From: Rudaea sp.
GTDB lineage: Bacteria; Pseudomonadota; Gammaproteobacteria; Xanthomonadales; Rhodanobacteraceae
Assembly (NCBI GenBank): GCA_031291055.1
Contig: JARLJU010000204.1
Span: 62,001-126,000, forward strand
DNA: 64,000 nucleotides
Reading direction: 5' to 3'
Below the pieces are notes generated by a model, which was given only the letters and a program-made list of their open reading frames with translations, was not told the DNA's origin and did no database searches. Position 1 is the stretch's first letter; each line of letters starts with the position of its first letter. The position numbers and the translations under genes are program-made. Below, in pieces: positions 35,654 through 44,896 of this stretch.

Positions 35654-37507
35654 CTACTCCCCCGCTGTCGCCGGCAGCGTCAATAAGAAGCGGCTGCCTT
35701 TGCCGCGTTCGCTGCGCACGCTGATTTCGCCGCCGAGCAGCTCGGCAAGCTTGCGGCTGAGGTACAAGCCAAGACCAGTGCCTTCGACGCGACGCTTTGA
35801 GCCGCCGTCGAGCTGTGCAAACGACTGGAATAATTTCATCTGATCCACGGCATCGATGCCGATGCCTGTATCGGCGACGCTGATCCGAACCATGCCGGTC
35901 CGCGCATCCGCTTCGCGCAGCTCGAGCATGATCGAACCGTGCTCGGTGAACTTGATCGCGTTGTTGGTCAGGTTGATGAGAATCTGGCTCAGGGCGCGGC
36001 GGTCCGCACGGACGGCGACCTCCGGCGCAGGCATGCTGACGTTGAATTGCAGGCCCTTGGCCACCGCGGCGGGGCGCAATGCGCCGGCGACCTCTTCCAT
36101 GACTTGCTGACACGTGATCGATTCGACGTTCAATTCGAGCTTGCCGGACTCTATCTTCGCGACGTCGAGCAGATCGTTGATCAGGGACAGCAGATGCCGC
36201 GCGCTGTGCTGCACGGTCGACAATTGCTTTTCCTGTTCGGCATTCAGCGAGCCGGGCAACTTCATCAGCAGCGTTCCGGTGAAGCCGATGATGGCGTTCA
36301 GCGGGGTGCGCAACTCGTGCGACATGGTGGCGAGGAACTCGGACTTCAGGCGATCGCTCGACTCGGCCTGTTCCTTGGCGACGCGCAATTCGGCGGTTCG
36401 CTCGGCAACCTTGTGCTCCAGGTCGTCATTGGCATCGAGCAGGGTTTTCTCGATGTGCTTGCGCGCCGTGATGTCCAGGGAGAGGATGAAGATGCCTTCG
36501 AGCGCCGGCTGGATGCTCAACTCGAACCACGACGTCGACCCATCGGGATAGGTGAATTCGTTCTCGATGTGCGCGTCGGATCGATCCTGCATGCAACGGC
36601 GAAGCACATCGAACATGGCGGTGCCATCGATGCCGGGATAGCTCTCCATCATCGTCCGGCCGAGCAGCTCCTCCTTTACCCGGCGACCATGCGACGCGGC
36701 AGTGTCGTTGATGTAGACGATGCGCCAGTCGCGCGAGATGATCTGGCATCCCTCGAGCATGCGATCCAGCGTTCCCCGATAGCGGGCTTCGCCGGCCTGC
36801 AGGGCCTTTTCGCGCGCCTGGATATCCGCAAGCATTTCGTTGAATCCATCGGTCAGCTGACCGATTTCGTCGCCGCCATGTTTCCTCGCGCGCAGGGAAA
36901 AATCCTGGCGCACGGAAATGTCCCTGACCGTGTCGGCCAGCGCGAGGATCGGCCCCGAAATCTGCCTTTGCATCGCGCGCGACAGCAAATAAGCGACGAA
37001 AAAGACCAGGGCCATCACTGCCAGGGCAACGCGCAAATTGCTTTTCAGCCGTTCGCGCATGATGACGCCGGTGTCAAAATCCAGATAAAGCGTGCCGAGG
37101 CGCCGATCGTGCTCGACCATCGGATGAAAAACGATCAGGTGCGAATCGATGAACCGGCGGCCGTCCTCGCCCGGGGCGGCGGGCAGGCGCGCAATCGGAA
37201 AATCCGCGGGATAACGCGCAAAAAGCTCGTTGTGCTGATCGTAGATGGCTGCTGCAATGATACGTTGCTCGGCCTTAAGCGAAGCGAGGATTTCCTCCGC
37301 GTCGGGGCGATTTTCAAACGCCAGTGCAGCAGTGGCATTGCTTGCCGCTATCTGCGCCATGGTGGCAACCCGCCACTCGGTGGTTTGCCGCATGGCGAGA
37401 TAATTGTAGGTGAAAAATGCCACCTGCATCAGCAGCATCACCACGACGCTGACAAGCAGGATGCCCGCCATGAGCTTCTGCCTGATCGGGGCATCCTTGA
37501 GCGACAT
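35654..37507 (-). CDS. Membrane sensor histidine kinase (HAMP-PAS-HisKA-HATPase)
   Basis: A 617-residue kinase. Two transmembrane helices (about 11-33 and 158-178) flank a periplasmic region of 120 residues; then HAMP (176-230), PAS (240-350), a coiled linker, HisKA with the phospho-acceptor His397 in MSHELRTPLN, and HATPase_c (about 495-612; NLTNNAIKFTEHG, DTGIGIDAV, GTGLGLYLS). No receiver domain is attached. Its ATG overlaps the stop of the YfiR-type gene by one base (TAATG), so it is the third gene of the TonB receptor-YfiR-kinase operon. Partner regulator not in the operon. Confidence 0.93.
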   Translation of the reverse strand: MSLKDAPIRQKLMAGILLVSVVVMLLMQVAFFTYNYLAMRQTTEWRVATMAQIAASNATAALAFENRPDAEEILASLKAEQRIIAAAIYDQHNELFARYPADFPIARLPAAPGEDGRRFIDSHLIVFHPMVEHDRRLGTLYLDFDTGVIMRERLKSNLRVALAVMALVFFVAYLLSRAMQRQISGPILALADTVRDISVRQDFSLRARKHGGDEIGQLTDGFNEMLADIQAREKALQAGEARYRGTLDRMLEGCQIISRDWRIVYINDTAASHGRRVKEELLGRTMMESYPGIDGTAMFDVLRRCMQDRSDAHIENEFTYPDGSTSWFELSIQPALEGIFILSLDITARKHIEKTLLDANDDLEHKVAERTAELRVAKEQAESSDRLKSEFLATMSHELRTPLNAIIGFTGTLLMKLPGSLNAEQEKQLSTVQHSARHLLSLINDLLDVAKIESGKLELNVESITCQQVMEEVAGALRPAAVAKGLQFNVSMPAPEVAVRADRRALSQILINLTNNAIKFTEHGSIMLELREADARTGMVRISVADTGIGIDAVDQMKLFQSFAQLDGGSKRRVEGTGLGLYLSRKLAELLGGEISVRSERGKGSRFLLTLPATAGE

Positions 37508-38100
37508 TATTGATTGTTCCCGTCGCCGATGATCTCGGCGACGCGCAGAAGTTTGGAGCTGATCGTCAGCTGGGCTGCCCTGGCCGCCTGGACATTGATG
37601 CGCAGCCTGATGCGGTTGTTCTCGGTGACGAAGCCGACCATGCCGCCATGTTCGCCGAAACCACTGGCGTCACTGACGGTCAGCATGCTGCGGTGCTTCA
37701 GGTCGCGGATGATCTCGTCCAGCCGGCCGGATTCGGATTGACTGATGAACAGGATCTGGCATGCCTCGACATCCTCTGTGTGTTGAAAACGACGCACGAG
37801 CAACGGCCGCTTGTCCACTTTCTCGCCGCGCACGGCTTCATCCAGGTAGGTGCCGAACGGATCCTGGCCCAGCACGCAGATCGTTATGGGGTTGACCGCG
37901 TCCGCTGCGGAGTCGGATGGCCAATCGACGAACTGGGTGAAGTTAAACAGGAAGACAGCCTTGACCTGATATTCCTGCAGGGCGGCGGCGTATACGACCG
38001 CTTGCGATCCGGCAAGGAGCAGCATCGACGCCAATGCCGCCGGCCCACGTCTGCGCCATTGCACGCAGCCGATCCAGGCACGGCAAAGTGTGGTCAGCAC
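37507..38100 (-). CDS. YfiR-family (DUF4154) periplasmic protein
   Basis: A 197-residue protein with an N-terminal signal sequence (PAALASMLLLAGSQAVVYAAA). It has the family pattern EYQVKAVFLFNFTQFVDWPS near the start, a middle CQILFISQSE and a C-terminal GFVTENNRIRLRINVQAARAAQLTISSKLLRVA. YfiR in Pseudomonas represses the diguanylate cyclase YfiN from the periplasm; here the co-transcribed partner is a histidine kinase rather than a GGDEF protein. It starts 123 bases after the TonB receptor stop. Confidence 0.9.
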   Translation of the reverse strand: MLTTLCRAWIGCVQWRRRGPAALASMLLLAGSQAVVYAAALQEYQVKAVFLFNFTQFVDWPSDSAADAVNPITICVLGQDPFGTYLDEAVRGEKVDKRPLLVRRFQHTEDVEACQILFISQSESGRLDEIIRDLKHRSMLTVSDASGFGEHGGMVGFVTENNRIRLRINVQAARAAQLTISSKLLRVAEIIGDGNNQ

Positions 38101-38223
38101 AACACGCAGAAAAATTTCATCGATGGAACCCCTGGCAGGATTGCGTGCAAATGAAACGGGACGTATGGCAATGGGCCGTGTGGCGGTGGAACAGGCAGCC
38201 GGCGAATGCGTACCGCGGGTTCG

Positions 38224-40296
38224 CTAAAAGCGCCAGACCACCTTTCCATATACGCTGCGCCCGATCGTAACCTGCGCCGGGCCGGGGAAGCCATACTCCA
38301 CATGATGGTCATGCAACAGATTCTGTCCGCCAATTGAAAATTCGACTTTTTCGATCGGGTGCCAGCCCAGGCGGACATCCATTTCCCAGTAGGGCGGCAC
38401 GGGTTCAATTGTCGGTCCATCGTTGATGTAGCGAACGTCGGTCCAGCGCAACGCGACATCCAGTTCCATGCTTCGTGGCAAATCCATCGACGAGCGCAGC
38501 GCGAAACGCTGCTGTGGATCCGCAGTCTCGTTTTGTGCGGCATTGAGGTCGAACGTACCTGGTTTTACGCGGAGGTTTTCCCGGAGCGGATCGTATCCGC
38601 CGTGCAGCCGCCACCAATCTGCCGCCTGGTAGTCGATGCTCAGCTCCACGCCGTGCGTTTCACCTTCCAGATTGTTCTGGAAGACGAAAGGCAGGAGCGT
38701 CACCGGCGTGATGCCGGTGCTGCGCACGTGATCGTAGTCGTTGTAGAAGGCCGACACGGACATTGCGATGTTGGCGCCGAGTTGGGCGCGATAACCGAGC
38801 TCGCGCGCAATCACCGTTTCGGACACGAAGTCGGTCGATCCTTCCAGTATCTCGATGGGTGCGGGCGGTGCGGGCTCGGACAAGTCGTGATCGATGCGTG
38901 AGGGCGTGCGTACCGCGCGCGAGATCGCAGCCCAGAGCATCTGGTTGGCGGAAAAATCCCAGCGTATGCGCGCACTGGGCTCCAGTTCAAAGCCGGTGTA
39001 GTCGTTGTGTTCGAGCTTGGTGCCGACGGTAAGCAGCAGATTTTCCCTGAGCGTAATTTCGTCCTGCACGAAACCGCTGAAAAGTCGCTGATCGAGAACG
39101 GGAGGTGAAAAGGCCAGCGCCGGTGCGTCTTCGACGGTGTCGTGGGTGTAGCGGTAACCCAGACCCCACTCGACGTGGTTGCGTTCATTCAGCACAAAGC
39201 GGTGCTGAAAGTCCACGTCGTAGGTATCCAGGTCATCGGTAAGAATGCCGGCCGGGGCGAATACGGTTGAGTTGAGCACAAGCGCCGCTACCGGATCCGA
39301 CAGATGCGTGCGATCGTAGTAAACCTGCAGGCTCATGTCGGAACTATCGGAAATCGCGTGCGACCAGCGCCCAAGAATATTCCCGCCGCTTATCCTTGCC
39401 GTACCTCCCGCCACCTCGCCCTCGTCGCCGCCGTAGAAATCGCCCTGCACAGTCAGCGCGTTGTGCGGCGACAATTGTGCATCGAGACGAAAGCCACCCT
39501 GGCCCTGATTCCAGGCATCGTTGGCGTCGTTTCCGTTCGCCAGCGTTTCGCTGCCGCGATTGAAGTAGTCTGCATAGATTCTGAAATGGATGTCGGGCGC
39601 GAGCGCGGCGCCATAACGCGCGCCGGTAAAATCCTGCAATTGCGTGCCGGCCCCGGCCTCGAGATACGTGCCCTGCGTGTCGCTTGCGCTCTTGGTGATG
39701 ATATTGATCACGCCATTGACCGCATTCGCACCCCAGAGCGTGCCACCGGGGCCGCTGATCACTTCGATCCGGTCGATATCCGCGAGCAGATAATTCTGCG
39801 CATCCCAGAACACGCCGGAGAAAAGCGGCGTGTAGACGGTTCGGCCGTCGACAAGAACCAGAAGTTTGTTGGCCAGTGCGGTGTTGAAGCCGCGCGCGGT
39901 AATCGCCCAGTCATGGGAATTCTTCTGCGCTACATCCAGATTGTCCGCGAGCCGCAGGGCTTCCGGAATACTGGTGGCACCGGACCGGCGGATGTCGTCG
40001 GCGGTGATCACCTGGATTGCCGACGCTGCCCTGGAAAGCTTTTCCGGATGCCGCGAGACCGAGGTGACGTCGATATTCATGAGCTCATCCAGGCTCATCT
40101 GTTTGAGTGCATCGGCAGAAGTCGTCTGCGTATCGACCGTCTGGGCGGACAGGCGAACGGCGAAACCAGCCAGCCCCATGCCGACAAGCATCGGCAGCAT
40201 GATGAGCCTGCCAGTGCTCCATTTGCTTGGGGCGGAGGTGGAGTAAAGGATTGCAAGATCTACAATCGGGCGCGTCTTTTTTTCGCGCGACGACAC
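38224..40296 (-). CDS. TonB-dependent receptor
   Basis: A 690-residue outer-membrane receptor. After a hydrophobic signal segment (RLIMLPMLVGMGLAGFAVRLSAQ) come a TonB-box-like/N-terminal LDELMNIDVTSVSR, the plug domain (IQVITADDIRRSG, LLVLVDGRTVYTPLFSGVFWD, RIEVISGPGGTLWGANAVNGVINIITK) and a beta-barrel ending in the C-terminal Phe signature (VVWRF). The start is uncertain: the longest frame begins with GTG 40296 and an ATG is at 40200. The downstream YfiR and histidine kinase suggest a signalling role. No cobalamin riboswitch or Fur box was recognised upstream. Substrate unknown. Confidence 0.92.
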   Translation of the reverse strand: MSSREKKTRPIVDLAILYSTSAPSKWSTGRLIMLPMLVGMGLAGFAVRLSAQTVDTQTTSADALKQMSLDELMNIDVTSVSRHPEKLSRAASAIQVITADDIRRSGATSIPEALRLADNLDVAQKNSHDWAITARGFNTALANKLLVLVDGRTVYTPLFSGVFWDAQNYLLADIDRIEVISGPGGTLWGANAVNGVINIITKSASDTQGTYLEAGAGTQLQDFTGARYGAALAPDIHFRIYADYFNRGSETLANGNDANDAWNQGQGGFRLDAQLSPHNALTVQGDFYGGDEGEVAGGTARISGGNILGRWSHAISDSSDMSLQVYYDRTHLSDPVAALVLNSTVFAPAGILTDDLDTYDVDFQHRFVLNERNHVEWGLGYRYTHDTVEDAPALAFSPPVLDQRLFSGFVQDEITLRENLLLTVGTKLEHNDYTGFELEPSARIRWDFSANQMLWAAISRAVRTPSRIDHDLSEPAPPAPIEILEGSTDFVSETVIARELGYRAQLGANIAMSVSAFYNDYDHVRSTGITPVTLLPFVFQNNLEGETHGVELSIDYQAADWWRLHGGYDPLRENLRVKPGTFDLNAAQNETADPQQRFALRSSMDLPRSMELDVALRWTDVRYINDGPTIEPVPPYWEMDVRLGWHPIEKVEFSIGGQNLLHDHHVEYGFPGPAQVTIGRSVYGKVVWRF

Positions 40297-40391
40297 GCTG
40301 AATTCAAGGATTACAAATGCGGCCGCAGCTTCGGCAATCGCGAGTGCACAATTGTATGCGGCGATGAGCAGCGGAATATCCGGCCTTATTT

Positions 40392-40484
40392 GCCACTTTC
40401 GGCTAAAAATAGTGCCCCGAAGTTGAAATACGGCCTACTGGGAAAATTGACAGTTGTCTTACGGCGCCACTTTCGCTAATGACA
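40392..40484 (-). repeat. Pair of 14-15-base direct repeats; possible IS21-type end remnant
   Basis: In the 355-base divergent gap 40297-40651, TTAGCCGAAAGTGGC (minus strand, 40406-40392) and TTAGCGAAAGTGGC (40479-40466) recur 74 bases apart; the outer copy begins TGTCATTAGC at 40484. A pair of TTAGC-containing repeats behind a TGT terminus is the style of IS21-family ends, but no transposase gene is here. They might equally be two regulator-binding sites. TTGACA at 40447 could be a -35 box, but I see no matching -10. Nothing else in the gap was recognised. Confidence 0.35.
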
Positions 40485-40651
40485 CTCCACATGTACGCTG
40501 CGGCAACGCCGCGCATGCGAGGTAAAATGCCGCACACGCCCTGCAGCAGGGTCGTGCGCACGGCGTTCGGCAGCGTCGAGGGAGGACATGTGCCGATGAA
40601 TTCGCCGGATGGCTGGGCGAGGCAGCGGATTTTTTCGGAGAACGAGGCAAC

Positions 40652-41491
40652 GTGGCGCGCATACTGGTCATCGAGGACAATGCGGAAAACCTGGAGCTGA
40701 TGACTTATCTGCTGAAAGCATTTGGTCATTCGACCAGGACAGCCGACGATGGCGACCGCGGTCTGCAGCTGGCACGGAGCGAGCACCCCGACCTTGTCGT
40801 ATGCGATGTGCATCTGCCCGGCACCGATGGCTACGGAGTTGTGCGTCAACTCAAGAGCGATGCGCGGCTCAGCCACATACCGGTCATCGCCGTGACGGCG
40901 CTGGCGATGGTGGGTGATCGCGAGAAGGGGCTTGCGAAAGGATTCGACGGTTATATCGCCAAGCCGATCGACCCGGAGAAATTTGTCAGCCAGATCGAAG
41001 TCTTCCTTTCGATCGAGCAACGCGGCACAACACCGCGTGCGGGGCTGGCCGAGACAGTGCCGCAAGTCGAACGCTGCCGCTCAACGCAAGCGACAGTTCT
41101 CGTCGTCGATGACTCACCGACCAATCGCGAACTCATTTATCAGACGCTCACGCCGTTCGGTTACCGCGTCTGTCCGGCGCATTCGGTAAGAGCGGCGCTG
41201 GAACTGGCTGCCAGGATCGAGCCGGACTTGATCCTGTCGGACCTGCATATGCCCGGCGAGGACGGGTTCACCCTGATCCGGCAGGTCAAGGCCGATCCAC
41301 GCCTGGCGGCGTTGCCATTTTTGTTCATCAGCTCGTCGGTCTGGGGCGAGCAAGAGCGCGAGACGGCATTGCAACTCGGAGTAAGCCGGTTTCTCTTGCG
41401 CCCGATCGAACCGCAGATGCTGATCGACGAAGTCGTTGCCTGCCTGGCTCGTCACCGGGAGGCCCGTCGTGGCAACGATTCTTGTCGTTGA
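40652..41491 (+). CDS. Tandem-receiver response regulator (REC-REC)
   Basis: A 279-residue protein with two CheY-like receiver domains and no output domain. The phospho-acceptors are Asp52 in VVCDVHLPGTDG and Asp197 in ILSDLHMPGEDG; acidic pairs (EDN, VDD) begin each domain. It starts at GTG 40652. It overlaps the next gene by 23 bases. Such stand-alone double receivers often pass phosphate to, or bind, a partner in the same operon; here that would be the REC-GAF-GGDEF-EAL-REC protein. Confidence 0.9.
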   Translation: MARILVIEDNAENLELMTYLLKAFGHSTRTADDGDRGLQLARSEHPDLVVCDVHLPGTDGYGVVRQLKSDARLSHIPVIAVTALAMVGDREKGLAKGFDGYIAKPIDPEKFVSQIEVFLSIEQRGTTPRAGLAETVPQVERCRSTQATVLVVDDSPTNRELIYQTLTPFGYRVCPAHSVRAALELAARIEPDLILSDLHMPGEDGFTLIRQVKADPRLAALPFLFISSSVWGEQERETALQLGVSRFLLRPIEPQMLIDEVVACLARHREARRGNDSCR

Positions 41492-44312
41492 CGATCACGC
41501 CGTCAACCGGGATTTCCTGGAGACCCTGCTTCACTATGCCGGGCATGAGGTGTTGCAGGCTGCCGACGGCGCCGATGCGCTGGCACTGGTGCGCGAGCGG
41601 CATCCGGATCTGGTCATAACCGACGTTCTGATGCCGGTAATGGGAGGCGTCGAATTCGCCGACCGGGTGCACGATGATCCGGACATTGCCGAAACACCGA
41701 TAATTTTCTACACCGCGACCTATCGTGATCCGGAGGCACGCATTCTGGCCGATTCGTGCCGGGTATCCACCGTGCTGATCAAGCCGGCGGAACCGCAGGC
41801 GATTCTGGATGCCGTCGCCGGCGCGCTCGGCACTGGTCCGGCACCGTCGCTGGTGCCGGAAGCGGCGGCGACGTATCCGAGTTTTCTGGCTGCGAAGTTG
41901 CCCGCCTACATGCGCGATCTGGTGCAGTTGCAGACGCGCTTGCGGCGTGTGTTCGACCGCGTCATCGAGCATGGCGATGCGCCGAGCGCCACCCCGGAAG
42001 AATCCGACGAGATCACCTACGCGTTCCATTTGTTGAGCCTGCGTTTGACCAAACTGCTCGAGTTGAACATCGAGTTGTCGTCGGAGCGCGATTCGGGAGC
42101 GATGCTGGATCTGTTCTGCCGCCTGGCGCGGGAGATCCTGCATTGCAGGTATGTGGGTGTGGGCGTTCTCGACCAGGAGGGTCGGCGGCTGCAACGCTGG
42201 GCCAACGCCGGCCTCGGCGACGAAGTGCGCCTTCAATTCGGTTCCATCGACCCTCGGGCGGGCGTGCTTGGCGACGCGATCGCTACAGCCAAACCCCTCC
42301 GCCTGCGCGACCAGGACGGAAAACCAACGACCCTGGGCCTGCCGGAATTTCATCCGCCGATCAATTCCCTGCTCGTGGTGCCGGTACCCATGCGCTCGGC
42401 CATGCCGTTGTCCGGCTGGATCTACTTTGCCGACAAGCTGGACGATGGAGCGTTCGATGGCGAGGACGAACAGTTCGGCGCGACGCTCGCGGCGCAATTG
42501 TCGCTGGCCTACGGCAATCTGACTATGTATCAGGAGATCCAGCATCACGCCGCGGAGCTGGAGATCGAAGTCGCCGAACGCAGGCGCGCGCAGGATGAGC
42601 TGGCGCATCGCATGACGCATGATCAGACCACGGGGTTGCCGCGTTTTGTGCTGATCGAGGAGCACTTGCGCTCGGCCATCGTCGGCGCGGCGGCGCGTGC
42701 AGGCCGGATCATCGTGCTGTATGCGGATATCGATCACTTTCACGTGATCAATGAAACGCGTGGCCGGGTTGTCGGCGACCATGTATTGCGTACCGTTGCC
42801 CATCGCCTCAACGCGATGCTCGGTTACCGCGGGTGGGTGGCGCACGTCGCCGGCGATGAATTTGCTGCCGTACTGGTGGATACCGCCGACACGCAGGATC
42901 AGCTGGATTTCGCCGAGGCGGTGCGCCTGGCTGTCGAAGAACCGATCACGCTCGAGGAGCAGCTGATCTACATCACCTGCAGCGTCGGGGTGAGCTGTTA
43001 TCCGGATAACGGCGTGAGCCCGCAGGAGCTGCTGTGGGAAGCCGAGGCCGCGATGCTCCGCGCCAAGAGCGAAGGCCGCAATACGGTCAGTGCCTTTTCC
43101 AACGAACAGAAGCAGGCGCTGGAAGAAAGACGCGCACTTGGCATGCAGCTGCGGGATGCGATTCGCGATGGCCAGCTCATCCTGCACTATCAGCCGCAGA
43201 TCAGCGGCCAGGATTGGCAGATCATCGGATTCGAGGCGCTGGTCCGCTGGCAACATCCCGAACTTGGCCTGCTGGCACCCACGCGATTCATCCCGGTGGC
43301 GGAGGAGCTGGGCCTCATCGTCGACGTCGGCAATTTCGTCCTTGCGTCGGTATGCCGGCAGATTCGCGCCTGGCTCGACGCGGGCGTCAGCGATTTCATC
43401 GTTTCAATCAACGTCGCCTCGTTGCAGCTGCAGCGCCCCAATTTCGTCGAGATTGTGCGCAACGCTCTCGCCGCGCAGGATCTGCCCGCGCGCTACATCG
43501 AACTGGAATTGACGGAAAGCGCGATGACGCAGAGTGTCGGTCACGCCGTAAGCACGATGCGTGCGTTGAAAGCGCTCGGGGTCAGGATTGCGCTGGACGA
43601 CTTCGGCACCGGTTATTCCAGTCTGAATTACCTGCGCCATTTTCCTACCGACAAACTAAAGATAGATCAAAGCTTCGTCAGGGATATCACCACGGATGCC
43701 AGTTCTGCAGGTATCTGCCGCGCGATCATTTCACTCGGACATCAACTCGGCATGAGCGTGCTGGCGGAGGGCGTCGAAGACGCGGCCCAGGTCAGCTACT
43801 TGCTGCGCAACGAATGCGATTCCTTTCAGGGTTACTATTTCAGCAAGCCGGTCATCGCCAGCCAGGCGCTGACCATGCTGGGCCATCGCTACATAGCCCA
43901 GGACGCCATTCCGCAGCCGCAGGAAGCCAACACCCTGTTGCTGGTGGACGACGAGGAAAACATCCTGCGCGCGTTGTCGCGCGCGTTGCGACGCGACGGC
44001 TACCGCATTCTCACCGCAACTGGCGCGCGCGAAGCATTCGATCTGCTCGCCACCAACGACGTGCAGGTGATCATCTCCGACCAGCGCATGCCGGACGTCA
44101 GCGGAACCGAGTTCCTGAGTCAGGTGAAGGAAATGTATCCGGAAACGGTGCGGATCGTGCTCAGTGGCTACACCGATCTGGCAGCGGTGACCGACGCGAT
44201 CAACCGCGGCGCCATCTACAAGTTCCTGACCAAGCCCTGGAACGACAATGAGCTACGCACGCAGATCCGCGAAGCTTTCCGCGTGCGCAAACCCCGGGTC
44301 GGTGCGTTGTAG
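41469..44312 (+). CDS. Hybrid c-di-GMP regulator: REC-GAF-GGDEF-EAL-REC
   Basis: A 947-residue multidomain protein. Receiver 1 (Asp52 in VITDVLMP), a GAF domain (about 180-345), GGDEF (motif AGDEF at 461-465, first Gly replaced by Ala), EAL (EALVRW with EAL at 589-591; DDFGTGYSSL starting at Asp710; IDQSFV; LAEGVED) and a C-terminal receiver (Asp871 in ISDQRMPDVSG) follow in order. The EAL motifs look complete, so phosphodiesterase activity is likely; cyclase activity is uncertain. GTG 41469 is preferred since GGGAGG lies six bases upstream; a TTG at 41436 is possible. The last receiver resembles the response regulator at 44333. Confidence 0.93.
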   Translation: MATILVVDDHAVNRDFLETLLHYAGHEVLQAADGADALALVRERHPDLVITDVLMPVMGGVEFADRVHDDPDIAETPIIFYTATYRDPEARILADSCRVSTVLIKPAEPQAILDAVAGALGTGPAPSLVPEAAATYPSFLAAKLPAYMRDLVQLQTRLRRVFDRVIEHGDAPSATPEESDEITYAFHLLSLRLTKLLELNIELSSERDSGAMLDLFCRLAREILHCRYVGVGVLDQEGRRLQRWANAGLGDEVRLQFGSIDPRAGVLGDAIATAKPLRLRDQDGKPTTLGLPEFHPPINSLLVVPVPMRSAMPLSGWIYFADKLDDGAFDGEDEQFGATLAAQLSLAYGNLTMYQEIQHHAAELEIEVAERRRAQDELAHRMTHDQTTGLPRFVLIEEHLRSAIVGAAARAGRIIVLYADIDHFHVINETRGRVVGDHVLRTVAHRLNAMLGYRGWVAHVAGDEFAAVLVDTADTQDQLDFAEAVRLAVEEPITLEEQLIYITCSVGVSCYPDNGVSPQELLWEAEAAMLRAKSEGRNTVSAFSNEQKQALEERRALGMQLRDAIRDGQLILHYQPQISGQDWQIIGFEALVRWQHPELGLLAPTRFIPVAEELGLIVDVGNFVLASVCRQIRAWLDAGVSDFIVSINVASLQLQRPNFVEIVRNALAAQDLPARYIELELTESAMTQSVGHAVSTMRALKALGVRIALDDFGTGYSSLNYLRHFPTDKLKIDQSFVRDITTDASSAGICRAIISLGHQLGMSVLAEGVEDAAQVSYLLRNECDSFQGYYFSKPVIASQALTMLGHRYIAQDAIPQPQEANTLLLVDDEENILRALSRALRRDGYRILTATGAREAFDLLATNDVQVIISDQRMPDVSGTEFLSQVKEMYPETVRIVLSGYTDLAAVTDAINRGAIYKFLTKPWNDNELRTQIREAFRVRKPRVGAL

Positions 44313-44332
44313 CGCGTTCTTTTTCGCGCAGG

Positions 44333-44887
44333 TCAGTAATCGTCGTCTTCGATCAGGATGCCGCCATCCGCCGAACGCTTGAGCTTGGTGATGCCGGGCG
44401 ACTCGGTCTCGAGCCTTTGCAGCTCCGCCTCGTGCCGCTTGAGCCGGTCGTTCTGCACGCGCACCACATCGGCGAGCTGCTGGTTCTCCACCGCCAATGC
44501 ACGTGCGGCGAGCGCCTGCGAAATCGAGGATTTCAATTCGAAGTCGTGCCATGGTTTGGTGATGAAACGAAAAATCTGCAGCTTGTTGATCGCTTCGACA
44601 ACGGCATCCAGATCTGCATTGCCGCTGAGAATCAGGCGCGCGATGTTGGGCTGATATGCGATGACGCGGGAGAGAAATTCGATGCCGTTCATTCCCGGCA
44701 TGCGGTAGTCGGAGATGACCAGGTCCACGGGGATCGAGCTTGCGCGAATCAGGGCCTCGTCGGTCGAGGTAAAGGTTTCGATCTCGGGCTTTTCGCCATC
44801 CAGGGTGTCGACCGGTATCGTCGCCAGCACGCGCTTGAGTGCAGACAGGATGTTGGGCTCGTCGTCAACCAGCATAATGCGATACAT
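44333..44887 (-). CDS. Response regulator (REC with C-terminal coiled coil)
   Basis: A 184-residue protein: a receiver domain (about 1-125) with Asp60 in LVISDYRMPGMNG and KPW after the conserved Lys, and a helical, probably coiled-coil tail (about 128-165) ending in an acidic EDDDY. It lacks a DNA-binding, HD-GYP or GGDEF output. It lies 9 bases downstream of the kinase gene and is probably its partner. Its sequence LSRVIAYQPNIARLILSGNA parallels the last receiver of the 947-residue protein. Confidence 0.88.
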   Translation of the reverse strand: MYRIMLVDDEPNILSALKRVLATIPVDTLDGEKPEIETFTSTDEALIRASSIPVDLVISDYRMPGMNGIEFLSRVIAYQPNIARLILSGNADLDAVVEAINKLQIFRFITKPWHDFELKSSISQALAARALAVENQQLADVVRVQNDRLKRHEAELQRLETESPGITKLKRSADGGILIEDDDY

Positions 44888-44896
44888 GTGGCGTCT

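Noticed and set aside
35939-37513. A 524-codon frame opposite the sensor kinase
   Set aside because: The kinase on the other strand has every expected motif; this frame has no domain.
40297-40400. Cobalamin riboswitch or Fur box before the TonB receptor
   Set aside because: No B12-box, conserved riboswitch core or GATAATGAT-like pattern was seen.
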